A DNA stretch of 54,099 bases from WHSV01 sp050694055 (GTDB lineage Bacteria > Actinomycetota > CADDZG01 > WHSQ01). Under the pieces are notes generated by a model. It did not search any database. It was not told the origin of the DNA and saw only the letters and a program-made list of their open reading frames with translations. The DNA lies in the NCBI GenBank assembly GCA_050694055.1, contig JBOGWX010000120.1, forward strand, positions 1-54,099. Direction: 5' to 3'. Positions within the stretch are counted from its first letter, which is position 1. The number at the start of each line of letters is the position of its first letter. The position numbers and the translations under genes are program-made. Positions 1 through 7,902 of this stretch are shown piece by piece.

Positions 1-54
1 CGTTACGCCACTCAGCGAGAGTCCGCGCACCACGGCGTTAGTCTTTGCGCCGCA

Positions 55-129
55 GGGCCCCTAGCTCATCAGGTAGAGCACCGGACTTTTAATCCGGCGG
101 GCAGGGTTCGAGTCCCTGGGGGCCCACCA
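55..129 (+). tRNA. tRNA-Lys (anticodon TTT)
   Basis: The cloverleaf can be read directly. Acceptor strand GGGCCCC (55-61) pairs with GGGGCCC (119-125). Anticodon stem CCGGA/TCCGG (81-85/93-97) closes the loop CTTTTAA, with anticodon TTT at 88-90. The T arm is CAGGG/CCCTG with loop TTCGAGT (107-113). A discriminator A and an encoded CCA follow (126-129). Bases 87-110, from the anticodon loop into the T loop, recur with one mismatch at 1653-1676, which suggests use as an attachment site. Confidence 0.96.
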
Positions 130-154
130 CCACTGCACTCCAAGTCTCTGCCCG

Positions 155-1387
155 CTATGAATTCCAGAGCGTGCAGATGGGAGCAGCGACGATTCGCTGC
201 TCGAGTGGGAATGTCCGAGGCCCTGTGTGCAGGACCACCCCTGCCCTAAAGCGGTCGCCGAGCTTGTCTCGTAGCCACACGAGGTGTCGTGCGGCGTCTA
301 GGCGCGGTGCTGCGGCAGCCTTGACTTCAATTCCGATCACCTGGCGCGCGGCCAACTCCCCGATAAGGTCGACCTCATGGCGGCCCTGCTCTTGCCTGAT
401 GTGATAGATGCGAGGACGGCTCTCGGTGACAGCGAGTTCGGCGCGAAGTTGGGCGGCCACGAAGGTGTCAAGAAGACGCCCCAGAAGCTCTCCATCACGC
501 AGCACGGCATCGGCATTCACCCGGAGGATTCCCGAGAGTAGCCCTGGATCGACGAGAAATCGTTTAGGCGAACGAACTAGTCGCTTCAATCGGTTCGACG
601 CCCAGGCCGGCACCTTCTCGACGACCATGAGATTCGTCAGGAGTTGCTCATAGGCGATCGCCGTCTTGCGGTTGATTCCTGCGGCATCATACAGGGTCTT
701 GTCCTCAACAATGCCAGCAGAGTTGAGCGCGTAAGCCTCGAAGAACCGGCTCAATCTCGTCGGATCACGCGTTCCATCGAACTGCATTGCGTCTCGAGTG
801 AGGAGCTGCTCGACGTAGCTATCAATCCATCGCTGCCTGGCCGAGTTAGACAGCGACAGGGCCTCCGGGAACCCACTCCGAAGGGCAAGCTCAACGTAGT
901 CACGAAGATCTGGGGGATCGGGCGGCACTGGCAATTCTTCCACGTGGGCCAGCCGATCAAGCAGTGGTCGCGTGATGGTACGCCCCAGTTGCTCTGCCAC
1001 CGTCATGCCATACATCGCTACGCGCACGAGCCGGCCGGTCCCGGGCCAGGTTTCAGCCTGGAGGTCAGCCCGGATCGAGCCGGTCAATAGGTAGCGACCC
1101 GCGTGCGGATTACTGTCAACCGCCCTCTTGACGGCACCGAGCACCTCCGGTGCCGCCTGCCACTCGTCGAGGAGCACCGGTTCGTCGAGGCCACGCAAAG
1201 CTGCGTCCGCATCTGCTCCAAAGGCCGCAGCCTCGGACGGCCGATCCAGTCGTACGGTGGTTGCGGCGTGCCTCGATGCCGTAGTCGTCTTGCCGGTTGC
1301 TCTGGGACCAACAATTAGGAGAGCCGGCAGCTCCCTTAGAAGGTCCTCTATCAACGAGTCCAGGGCTCGGCGCTTGTACTCGGTCAA
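155..1387 (-). CDS. P-loop ATPase of the AAA_14/DUF4143 type
   Basis: The 410-residue product has a Walker A motif GPRATGKTT (about residues 27-35) and a Walker B motif VLLDEWQ (about 71-77), followed by a YLLTGS segment typical of this family. The C-terminal half matches the DUF4143 layout and ends with an EVDLI...IGIEVKAA pattern resembling a PD-(D/E)XK nuclease-like core. Members of this family are common in accessory regions and are usually called ATP-binding proteins of unknown function. The start is TTG. The gene lies alone between tRNA-Lys and a partial copy of that tRNA, so it may be cargo of a small integrated segment. No integrase is seen with it. Confidence 0.85.
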   Translation of the reverse strand: MTEYKRRALDSLIEDLLRELPALLIVGPRATGKTTTASRHAATTVRLDRPSEAAAFGADADAALRGLDEPVLLDEWQAAPEVLGAVKRAVDSNPHAGRYLLTGSIRADLQAETWPGTGRLVRVAMYGMTVAEQLGRTITRPLLDRLAHVEELPVPPDPPDLRDYVELALRSGFPEALSLSNSARQRWIDSYVEQLLTRDAMQFDGTRDPTRLSRFFEAYALNSAGIVEDKTLYDAAGINRKTAIAYEQLLTNLMVVEKVPAWASNRLKRLVRSPKRFLVDPGLLSGILRVNADAVLRDGELLGRLLDTFVAAQLRAELAVTESRPRIYHIRQEQGRHEVDLIGELAARQVIGIEVKAAAAPRLDAARHLVWLRDKLGDRFRAGVVLHTGPRTFPLEQRIVAAPICTLWNS

Positions 1388-1652
1388 GTGGCCACGTTAC
1401 CACTTTTACGCGTCAAGTACTACCGTTTTCCCGCAAGCCCAGCTCCCACTTTCCCGCAACCATAGCTGCCGTCCCGACGCCGCCCCCGCGCCAAATAATC
1501 GTCGAATGGGCTAGCGCGGCCCCCTCGTCGCTTGCGCCTCAATCACTGAACTCGTCGTCGCCTTCGTGGAAACCAAGCTCAGAACTTTGCGGTTTTCGCT
1601 CGTCGACTAACTGCGAATACGCCACTTAGCACAGCGCTCAGAGCGTGAGACC
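1388..1652. other. intergenic, no gene recognised
   Basis: About 265 bases between the ATPase gene start and the tRNA-like repeat. The first part is richer in A and T than its surroundings and probably carries the ATPase promoter. I see no convincing reading frame, RNA or terminator here. Confidence 0.4.
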
Positions 1653-1676
1653 TTTTGATCCGGCGGGCAGGGTTCG
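1653..1676 (+). repeat. direct repeat of the tRNA-Lys 3' half (att-like)
   Basis: This 24-base stretch matches tRNA bases 87-110 at 23 of 24 positions; the only difference is A91 against G1657. The match runs from the anticodon loop through the variable region to the T loop, which is where tyrosine recombinases commonly cross over in tRNA genes. It lies 1.57 kb downstream of the tRNA in the same orientation, as expected for the distal attachment site of an element inserted at the tRNA 3' end. Confidence 0.6.
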
Positions 1677-1679
1677 TGA

Positions 1680-1885
1680 CCGCATCTCGCCCTGGCGGTT
1701 TACGCACGACGACTACATCCAGACGCTCGATCGGCTCGACTTCGTTTTCGAAACTCGAAAGCATCCCAGCAGATACGGAGTGGGACCCATCTCTGCGACA
1801 GGCGATGATCGACCGGGGTTTGGCCGTGTTCGAGGAGCAAGTTCTGGGTGATCTGATCCGCGATCTCCCATCCGCGGCAACGTAA
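1680..1885 (+). pseudogene. possible frameshifted gene remnant
   Basis: Two adjacent plus-strand frames read like consecutive parts of one protein. One gives PWRFTHDDYIQTLDRLDFVF (about 1690-1750). The other gives EWDPSLRQAMIDRGLAVFEE and on to a TAA at 1885. A single frameshift near 1765-1775 would join them. No family is recognised and there is no clear start. It lies just past the att-like repeat, so it may be the remains of a gene disrupted there. This call rests only on protein-like composition and is weak. Confidence 0.25.
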
Positions 1886-1893
1886 CTGGGCCG

Positions 1894-2280
1894 TCAATCG
1901 TCCGAGGATCGGACCGGCTGAGCCCATCCTTTGAGAGTCCCCGCAATCGCCTCCACATCGATCTGCCCCTCAGCCGCATCGAGAGCCAGGGCAACCAGTT
2001 CTTCTTGATTCACTTCGATCGCATAACCGTTGAGGTTGTAGAAGACGATCATCGCCAAGACGGCGGCTCGCTTGTTCCCGTCGATGAAAGGATGATTGCG
2101 GATCAAGGAGTGGAACATCGCGGCGGCCTTGGTGTGGACGTCCGGATAGGCGTCAGAACCGAAAACGGTCTGTTGCGGTCGCAGCACGGCCGCTTCGAGG
2201 AGCCCAAAGTCGGCAAGCAGATGGGGACCGATCTCAGCCTCATTGATCATGATCACCTCACCGGCGGTGAGATAGCGCAT
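1894..2280 (-). CDS. doc: Doc/Fic-family toxin
   Basis: The 128-residue protein matches death-on-curing (Doc) toxins, which phosphorylate EF-Tu and stop translation. The Fic-fold signature HPFIDGNKRAA is visible about 63 residues in, with the catalytic His, the Asp/Gly loop and the NKR triad. Length is normal for Doc and shorter than AMPylating Fic proteins. It starts with ATG two bases after the stop codon of the upstream ribbon-helix-helix gene, the usual antitoxin-first order. The unusual point is that Doc is classically paired with a Phd antitoxin, and this partner is not Phd-like. Confidence 0.88.
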   Translation of the reverse strand: MRYLTAGEVIMINEAEIGPHLLADFGLLEAAVLRPQQTVFGSDAYPDVHTKAAAMFHSLIRNHPFIDGNKRAAVLAMIVFYNLNGYAIEVNQEELVALALDAAEGQIDVEAIAGTLKGWAQPVRSSDD

Positions 2281-2282
2281 TC

Positions 2283-2534
2283 CTAGAGATCTGCCAACCG
2301 ATCGAGTGCACCGCGATACTGCTTGCGAGCTCGTTGGAGGAAGGCCTCGACCTCATCCCGCCTGCCCTGTGTCGCCAGGAAGTCGGCAATGGCTCGAACA
2401 ACAGCTTCGTTGATCGACGTATCAGTGGCGTATGTGTACGTCCGCAGAGCCTCGTACACGTCTCTCGGAACTCGGACATTGACCTGTTGGAGTCCCTGTT
2501 TCGGTTGCGAAGACTTCCGCTCGACTTGTGCCAC
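2283..2534 (-). CDS. ribbon-helix-helix antitoxin
   Basis: An 83-residue protein with an Arc/CopG-like region: QVNVRVPRDVYEALRTYTYA forms the DNA-binding strand and first helix, followed by SINEAVVRAIADFL. A charged C-terminal tail would wrap the toxin. It begins with GTG at 2534 and an AAGGGGA Shine-Dalgarno sequence upstream. It is followed immediately by the doc-like gene, so I read the pair as a type II toxin-antitoxin operon autoregulated through this protein. An 8-bp palindrome lies upstream. Confidence 0.82.
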   Translation of the reverse strand: MAQVERKSSQPKQGLQQVNVRVPRDVYEALRTYTYATDTSINEAVVRAIADFLATQGRRDEVEAFLQRARKQYRGALDRLADL

Positions 2535-2562
2535 CTTGATCGTTCCCCTTCGGATTCTAGTG

Positions 2563-2570
2563 AGCTAGCT
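2563..2570. promoter_or_regulatory. palindrome upstream of the toxin-antitoxin operon
   Basis: AGCTAGCT is a perfect 8-bp palindrome about 30 bases upstream of the antitoxin start, in the region where the minus-strand promoter should lie (a TATGCT -10-like hexamer is close by). Ribbon-helix-helix antitoxins usually bind such short palindromes. Its use as an operator is inference. Confidence 0.4.
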
Positions 2571-2713
2571 TGATAGCATACTTCGTCCCTAGCTCGGAGG
2601 CAAATCCCGGGCCAAGGTTGGAAGCGTTCCAGCCACCGCAGTTGAGAAATCCGGAGTGTGAGGCCAAGAGGCACCTACGTTCAGCCTGACCTGCTAGGGA
2701 AAGGAGAACGCAC

Positions 2714-3235
2714 GTGCCCGAGGTCAGTGTAAGTGTCGAGCTGCGGGTCGAGGTGGATCAAGAGGCCGACCCCCTGGCGTTGGAGCAGGCGATCTGGTCC
2801 GAGGGACGACGGGCCGCGCGGGAGCTCTACGCCCGGGCGCTCAAGGTTCTGGACGAGACAGCCGTGGAGCAGAGCGGCGGCGCTCGCCAGCGGCTCGAGG
2901 TCCGCTGGGTGGCGACGCTGTTCGGGCGCCAGCGGATATGGCGCCACCGGGTGCGCAGCGCCAATGAGAGCTGGCATCCCTTAGACCGCGTCCTGGGGCT
3001 CACCCAAGCGGAGGCCTCGCCCGGGCTCAGGGAGGCGGTGTGCGATCTCTCGCTCCGGCTCCCGTTTCGCCAGACCGCGGAGGTATCAGCGCGCATCACC
3101 GGTGAGCACATGTCTGCGCAGAGCGCGTGGCGGATCCTTCAGGTCGAAGGCGCGCGCCTGCGCGAGGAGGAGGGCCAGCTAATCGAGTCCGTGTTCGACG
3201 CCGGCGAGGAGCCACCCGACATCGACCCGCCCGCG
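2714..3235 (+). pseudogene. N-terminal fragment of an ISLre2/UPF0236-like transposase
   Basis: A GTG start with an AAAGGAGAA Shine-Dalgarno opens a frame whose first about 175 residues look like the N-terminal half of UPF0236/ISLre2-type transposases: a basic strand TLFGRQRIWRHR, a WHPLDRVLGL segment, SPGLREAVCDLSLRLPFRQT and a helix-turn-helix-like stretch. After about base 3235 the frame stops looking like a transposase, because the DNA becomes the antisense of the adjacent lipoprotein gene. The DDE-bearing C-terminal part is missing. I infer an insertion followed by deletion that left only the 5' part of the element. The junction coordinate is approximate. Confidence 0.55.
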
Positions 3236-3703
3236 ATCCGGCGCCACCAGCTCCAGTGTGACCGACTGACACTGCTCTTCATCGTCGATCGTCCAGGCGA
3301 TGACCGGGTTGTAGCCCGACTCCCCGTCGTACAACTCGCCGCTGCCACTTCCTGGCAAAGACACGTCGATGTTCGTACCGTCTCCCAGCACGAGATCGGA
3401 GTCCTGCCGTAACGTCACGTAGTAGGGCGAATCCCCCTTCCAGTCAGGGCGGCTCCAATACAGCCACGCAGCTTCATCGGGTCCATGCGATCTGTCAGGC
3501 GGCGGGACGTGCTCGTCTCCCTCCAGCCAAGGGAGGTGCGTCGGCGCGACGGGAGCGAACTTACACTGGGACGTGCCCTCCATGGACTCGACTTCGGTAC
3601 CCCGTCCCGGGTTCTCTAGCTCTTGGCCGCGAGAGGTGGGTTCGCCGCCTCATGCCGTGGCAGCGAGAACAAGCAGGATCGAGGCGATCATTCTCCGCAA
3701 CAT
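3236..3703 (-). pseudogene. exported lipoprotein gene, UGA at the lipobox cysteine and truncated 3' end
   Basis: An ATG at 3703 preceded by AGGAG opens a clear signal peptide, MLRRMIASILLVLAATA. The next codon is TGA (3652-3650), exactly where a lipobox cysteine would stand, and the frame then continues with GGEPTSRGQELENPG and about 140 further residues of a hydrophilic, Trp- and Pro-containing protein. A TGC or TGT to TGA change explains this most simply. At the other end the frame runs into the transposase fragment near 3236. The family is not recognised. Confidence 0.6.
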
Positions 3704-3766
3704 CGCTACTCCTGTAGACGGGAGGGGCGCGGGTAAGTTCTCGGCATCAGCTGGTCAGAGCGGTGC

Positions 3767-4141
3767 TCAAGGCTGCTTAACGAGGCACACCGACAACAGC
3801 GTTTCTTCCTCTATGTCTCGCCACTCGTGGAGTGTTCCCGGCATGAAGACGTACAACTCTGGTCCTGAGTAAGAGATGGTGTGCTCCTCCGGCAGAACGA
3901 GCGTGCCGCGTCCCTTGATGATCTGGCAATAGGCAACATCGGGACTTGTATGCATGACGAAGTGCCCCCCAGAGCGAATCCGCACGAGTTGCAGTTCGGC
4001 GTTGGGCACTTGCTCGAGTTCAACGAGATCCACTGCCCCCAAAGGGCGGCCTTCGTACTCAGCGAACGCTTTCCAGTCGGGGATCTCGCGTCGGCGGAGG
4101 GAAACCCCTGACCCCTCAAGCTCGAAGATCGTCGTTCTCAT
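3767..4141 (-). CDS. cupin-domain protein
   Basis: A 124-residue single-domain protein with the cupin beta-barrel pattern: GGHFVMHTSPDVAYCQIIKGRGTLVLPEE, then PGTLHEW as the second motif with a metal-ligand-type His. Small cupins near sugar genes often act as isomerases, lyases or sugar-acid binding proteins; nothing here fixes the substrate. It starts with ATG after GGGAGG and is divergent from eda with only 37 bases between, so the two promoters overlap. It may belong to the sugar-acid island. Confidence 0.75.
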   Translation of the reverse strand: MRTTIFELEGSGVSLRRREIPDWKAFAEYEGRPLGAVDLVELEQVPNAELQLVRIRSGGHFVMHTSPDVAYCQIIKGRGTLVLPEEHTISYSGPELYVFMPGTLHEWRDIEEETLLSVCLVKQP

Positions 4142-4178
4142 TTGAGCCTCCCGGTCGTGCTGTTAGCGTCGATGACAT

Positions 4179-4793
4179 ATGAGCGCCTTTGACGTGTTGT
4201 GCGAAGACAGAGTGGCCGCAGTTCTGCGAGCACCCGCGATCGAGGATCCCGTCGCACTCGCGAACGCGTTTGCGCACGGTGGCATCCGTTGTGTGGAATT
4301 CACTTTCACGATCCCTCGTGTACTCGACGTCATCAAAAGGGGTTCGACCAGTGACGCGGTTATTGGGGCGGGCACCGTTCTTACCCGGGAGCAGGCCGCC
4401 GCCGCGATCGACGCGGGGGCAAAATTCATCGTCTCGCCCGCCTGCCGGCCGGAACTCGTCGAAGTGTGCAGGAGCGCCGGCGTACCGGTCTTCCTTGGGG
4501 CTCTCACTCCGACCGAGGTAGCCGAGGCGCACGAGGCCGGTGCCACCGCAGTCAAGATATTTCCCGCCGGGGTTGGTGGCCCGAGCTACATCAAGGATCT
4601 CGCCGGGCCCTACCCTCAGGTGGCCCTCATCCCTTCGGGCGGCGTCAGCGAAGACAACGCCGGGGAGTACTTTGCGGTCGGCTGTCCCGCGGTTTATGCG
4701 GGCTCCCGGCTGGCCCCACCAAAGATCGTCGCCGCAGGTGACCATGACGAGATCGAGCGGCGCGCCCGTCGCTTCGTCCAAGCGCTTCCTTGA
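4179..4793 (+). CDS. eda: KDPG/KHG aldolase
   Basis: 204 residues, normal length for Eda (2-dehydro-3-deoxy-6-phosphogluconate aldolase), which cleaves KDPG to pyruvate and glyceraldehyde-3-phosphate. Family features are visible: VEFTF with the catalytic Glu, GAGTVLT, KFIVSPACRPE, and AVKIFPAG with the Schiff-base Lys, ending in an IPSGGVSEDN phosphate-binding loop. There is no good Shine-Dalgarno before the ATG, so leaderless translation is possible. With the KDG-kinase-like gene at 23796-24776 it would complete the lower part of a sugar-acid pathway. It is convergent with the 2-hydroxyacid dehydrogenase gene. Confidence 0.92.
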   Translation: MSAFDVLCEDRVAAVLRAPAIEDPVALANAFAHGGIRCVEFTFTIPRVLDVIKRGSTSDAVIGAGTVLTREQAAAAIDAGAKFIVSPACRPELVEVCRSAGVPVFLGALTPTEVAEAHEAGATAVKIFPAGVGGPSYIKDLAGPYPQVALIPSGGVSEDNAGEYFAVGCPAVYAGSRLAPPKIVAAGDHDEIERRARRFVQALP

Positions 4794-4873
4794 TCGCTCA
4801 TCTTCCGACGAGTTGCAAGGACTGACGCGCGCGCGGTCGCTCTCGCTCCGCGATTCGGTCAAAGCCAATGGAT

Positions 4874-5794
4874 TCACTTCGCCCTCGTTTCGGTGAGCAG
4901 CCGAGCCGTCAGCTGAGCGGCCATGACTCCCGCGCGCACTACGGCCTCCGCGGTCGCCGCCCCCGCGTGAGGACTTGAAATGAAGTTATCTAGACCGACC
5001 AAAGCCGAATCTCCCGGAGGCTCCTCGGAGAAGGCATCGAACGCGGCCCCGGCGATGCGTTGCTCCGATAGCGCATCGGCCAGCGCCCGATCGTCAACGA
5101 GGTCCCCGCGCGCGGTGTTAACGAGAAACGCGCTGGGTCGCATGAAAGCCAGCTCCCGCCGACCGATGAGACCGGCGGTCTCCCTCGTCAGTGGAAGGTG
5201 CAGGGACACGACGTCACTGGAAGCGAGCAGCTCCTCCAATGAGACTGCCTCGATGTCGCCGGTGTCGGCGTAGGGGTCGTGTGCGACGACGGTAAACCCG
5301 CAGCCCGTCCCTATCTGAGCCAGCTCTTTTCCGATGGCGCCGTAGCCGATGATTCCGAGACGTTTGCCCGCGAGCTCGACGCCCTGCGTGCGTGTCCAAC
5401 GTCCATCTCGAATGATTCTGTCGTGAAGGGCGATGCCGCGCGCCAGTGCGAACACGAGGCCCATGGCGAGCTCCGCCACCGAGCGCGCGTTGGCCGACCC
5501 CGTGGTGGCAAACGCAACGTCCCGTTCTTCCAGCGCAGCCTCGTCGATGTTGTCGAGTCCGCTGCCGTACTTCACCACCACTCGCAAGGGTCCGGCGTCG
5601 AGCACGTCGGCGGACACATTATCGATACCAACGATCAGAGCCGGACACCCCGACACGAGCGCCACCATCTCCTCCTCAGACAGCGGTCGCTCGACTCGAG
5701 GGAAGCGGGGCGTGAGCTGCAGCTCGGTCAGAGCCTTGTGATGGGGGCCCGGCGTCGTTCGAAAGGAACGCGGAGTGATGGCGACCTCGTTCAC
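4874..5794 (-). CDS. D-2-hydroxyacid dehydrogenase (PGDH-like)
   Basis: 306 residues of the D-isomer-specific 2-hydroxyacid dehydrogenase family, NAD-dependent and cytosolic. Visible are the VKYGSGLDNID substrate-domain motif, the Rossmann loop GYGAIGKELAQIG, catalytic Arg in NTARGDLVD, Glu in DAFSEEPP and His in SSPHAGAAT. The layout resembles phosphoglycerate dehydrogenase without regulatory domains, as in many sugar-acid pathway enzymes. It is the last gene of the long minus-strand sugar operon, and its ATG overlaps the FGGY kinase stop by four bases. The substrate is unknown. Confidence 0.88.
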   Translation of the reverse strand: MNEVAITPRSFRTTPGPHHKALTELQLTPRFPRVERPLSEEEMVALVSGCPALIVGIDNVSADVLDAGPLRVVVKYGSGLDNIDEAALEERDVAFATTGSANARSVAELAMGLVFALARGIALHDRIIRDGRWTRTQGVELAGKRLGIIGYGAIGKELAQIGTGCGFTVVAHDPYADTGDIEAVSLEELLASSDVVSLHLPLTRETAGLIGRRELAFMRPSAFLVNTARGDLVDDRALADALSEQRIAGAAFDAFSEEPPGDSALVGLDNFISSPHAGAATAEAVVRAGVMAAQLTARLLTETRAK

Positions 5795-7308
5795 GACGAT
5801 TCGCCCAGCAACTCGAACACCGGCCCGAGGTGGTCGCCCAGCTCACGGTAGGCGGCGAGATAGGTTTGATAACGATCGTGGTTCAACCCGTCCGGGACGA
5901 CCGGCTCTGCGGTCGCCTGCCACGATTCCGCAACCGCCCCGATGTCGGTCACGTGACCTGTGGCGGCCGCGGCGATCAATGCGTCTCCGAGAACACCACA
6001 TTCCTGGCGGAGCATCGGGATCCACTCGATACCGAGAACATCCGCCTTGATCTGATTCCACACTTTCGAGGCTGCTCCGCCTCCTAGTGCTCGGGCCTGC
6101 TCGACGGCGACACCTCCCGAGGCCTCGGCCGCAAGCCGCGCCCACTCCGCGTACTCATACGCGATCCCCTCGAGGATCGAGCGGAACATGTGACCGTGAG
6201 TATGGGCCGATGTCAGACCCACCCAGCTTCCGCGCGCGTGCGGCTGAGGGGGTAGGACGCGCCCGTGCGTATGCGGAAACCACAACAGGCCACCCGAGCC
6301 CACATCGACCTCGGCCGCAAGGTCGTCGAGTTTCTTGTATGCCGCGGCATCGCGGCGCAGCCCGCCCATGAGCTCGTCGCGGTACCAGCGTAAGGCGAGT
6401 CCGCCACCGTTTATGAACGCCAAAGCGATGAAGACGCCGTCAACCACCGAGTGCGATGCCATAAGCGTGTGGTGAGCCACGTCGGGCGCGAAACGATCGA
6501 GGCACATCGCAAAGACACTCGCCGTTCCCGCGGAATCAAACGCCTGGCCCGGATGCACAACTCCGGCGCCGAGAGCCGCAGCGGTCTGATCGCCGGCCCC
6601 CGCGGCCACCGGAGTGCCGGCCGGCAACCCGGTTGATTCGGCACCCCGACGTGTCACCTGGCCAACGACGTCGAGTGGATCCACGATCCTGGGAAGCACC
6701 GAAGCATCGACCCCGAAGGCATCGACCAGCTCCTCCGACCAGGCCGAAGAGGCGGTCTCGGCGAGGTTCGAGAAGTGAATGTAGGTGCGGTCGATGAACG
6801 CCTGAGAGCCTGACAGTCCGCAGAGGCGGCCGGCCACGTAAGCGCCGGGAACCACGAACTTGTGGATCGAGGCAAAGTCATCGGCGCGCTCCCGCTGCCA
6901 CCACAGGACCTTGGGCCCGTGCGAGTAGGTGGGAGGACATCCCGACAGCTCGATCACTCGATCGGCGGCTTCACTCATTGCCTGGATGTAGGGCTCGCAG
7001 CGTGTGTCGAGCCACGAGTCGTAGTGGGTCGCCGGTTCGTGTCTATCGTCTATCCCGCCGATGCCCGCCATCTGACCCGAGAACGCCACACCTGCGACCT
7101 CCGATACTCCGCCCGAGGAGTCCAGCGCTCGCTTGATGGTGCGATGCGCAGACGCCTCGATGTCGGAGAAGTCTTGCTCGACCCAACCAGGGCGCGGATA
7201 GCGGAGTTCGACCTCCTCGAATGCGGAACCCACGATCGAACCATCCTCGTCGACCACTGCGGCCTTCGTACCGAGGGTGCCGAGGTCACAGCCGACGAAC
7301 AACGGCAT
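5791..7308 (-). CDS. FGGY-family carbohydrate kinase
   Basis: 505 residues, normal for FGGY kinases such as xylulokinase, which phosphorylate sugars or polyols with ATP. The N-terminal phosphate loop CDLGTLGTKAAVVD, AFSGQMAG, and the catalytic Asp region GAGDQTAAALGAG are visible, as is the C-terminal GGGAASKVWNQIKADVLG signature. It starts six bases after the cupin isomerase gene. Family membership is secure; the substrate is not. A second, distinct FGGY kinase lies in the divergent operon, so the locus probably phosphorylates two different sugars. Confidence 0.9.
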   Translation of the reverse strand: MPLFVGCDLGTLGTKAAVVDEDGSIVGSAFEEVELRYPRPGWVEQDFSDIEASAHRTIKRALDSSGGVSEVAGVAFSGQMAGIGGIDDRHEPATHYDSWLDTRCEPYIQAMSEAADRVIELSGCPPTYSHGPKVLWWQRERADDFASIHKFVVPGAYVAGRLCGLSGSQAFIDRTYIHFSNLAETASSAWSEELVDAFGVDASVLPRIVDPLDVVGQVTRRGAESTGLPAGTPVAAGAGDQTAAALGAGVVHPGQAFDSAGTASVFAMCLDRFAPDVAHHTLMASHSVVDGVFIALAFINGGGLALRWYRDELMGGLRRDAAAYKKLDDLAAEVDVGSGGLLWFPHTHGRVLPPQPHARGSWVGLTSAHTHGHMFRSILEGIAYEYAEWARLAAEASGGVAVEQARALGGGAASKVWNQIKADVLGIEWIPMLRQECGVLGDALIAAAATGHVTDIGAVAESWQATAEPVVPDGLNHDRYQTYLAAYRELGDHLGPVFELLGESS

Positions 7309-7314
7309 CGTCGT

Positions 7315-7902
7315 TCAGTCTCCGTAGCGTGGGTTTTGGACGATCCGCGGCCCGTCGTCACCCTTGGTGATCAGCACGGGGAATCCACGCTGCTCGATGG
7401 TCACGTAGTCGTGGCCGGCGTCACCGATATAGGCAGCGAAGAACACCAACGGCTCGTCGCCCACGTTCACGCTGCGGTGTGCCCAGCCTCCGGGTATGTA
7501 GTTGACGGTTCCGCGCCGCATCGGCTCGACCGCGTGGCGTCCGTCCTCTGTCGCCATGACGAGTCGCCCCTCTCCGGACAGTCCGACGTAGACCTCGGCG
7601 CGATCGCGTTCGACGTGAAAGTGGCCTTTCGTCATGTAGTACTCGCCATCGACGTCGCCGGCCTCCAGCACGGTCGTCGAACAGGCCACCTCGGAATTGG
7701 TCTCCGGTACCGGAATGCCGTAGACGCGGTAGACGACCTCGCTGCGGCCGGGCGAGGAGCGCTGAAAGTAGCCTTCGAGATCCGAAAGCGTGCGTTGTGC
7801 GGTCTCTCTTTCCGGATCGAGGCGTCCATCGAACAGATCCACCATTGTCGTGAATGGCGCGAGCGTGTCACTCACCCCAACCTCCTTCAAGTTCTCCTTC
7901 AA
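7315..7902 (-). CDS. cupin-type phosphoglucose isomerase homologue
   Basis: 195 residues matching the cupin (archaeal-type) glucose-6-phosphate isomerase family. The metal-binding motif TKGHFHVERDRAEVY and a second cupin motif GGWAHRSVNVG are clear. The known family interconverts glucose-6-phosphate and fructose-6-phosphate using a divalent metal. In a sugar operon the substrate may instead be another phosphorylated aldose or ketose, for example the product of the neighbouring kinase. It overlaps the upstream dehydrogenase gene by four bases. Confidence 0.82.
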   Translation of the reverse strand: MKENLKEVGVSDTLAPFTTMVDLFDGRLDPERETAQRTLSDLEGYFQRSSPGRSEVVYRVYGIPVPETNSEVACSTTVLEAGDVDGEYYMTKGHFHVERDRAEVYVGLSGEGRLVMATEDGRHAVEPMRRGTVNYIPGGWAHRSVNVGDEPLVFFAAYIGDAGHDYVTIEQRGFPVLITKGDDGPRIVQNPRYGD

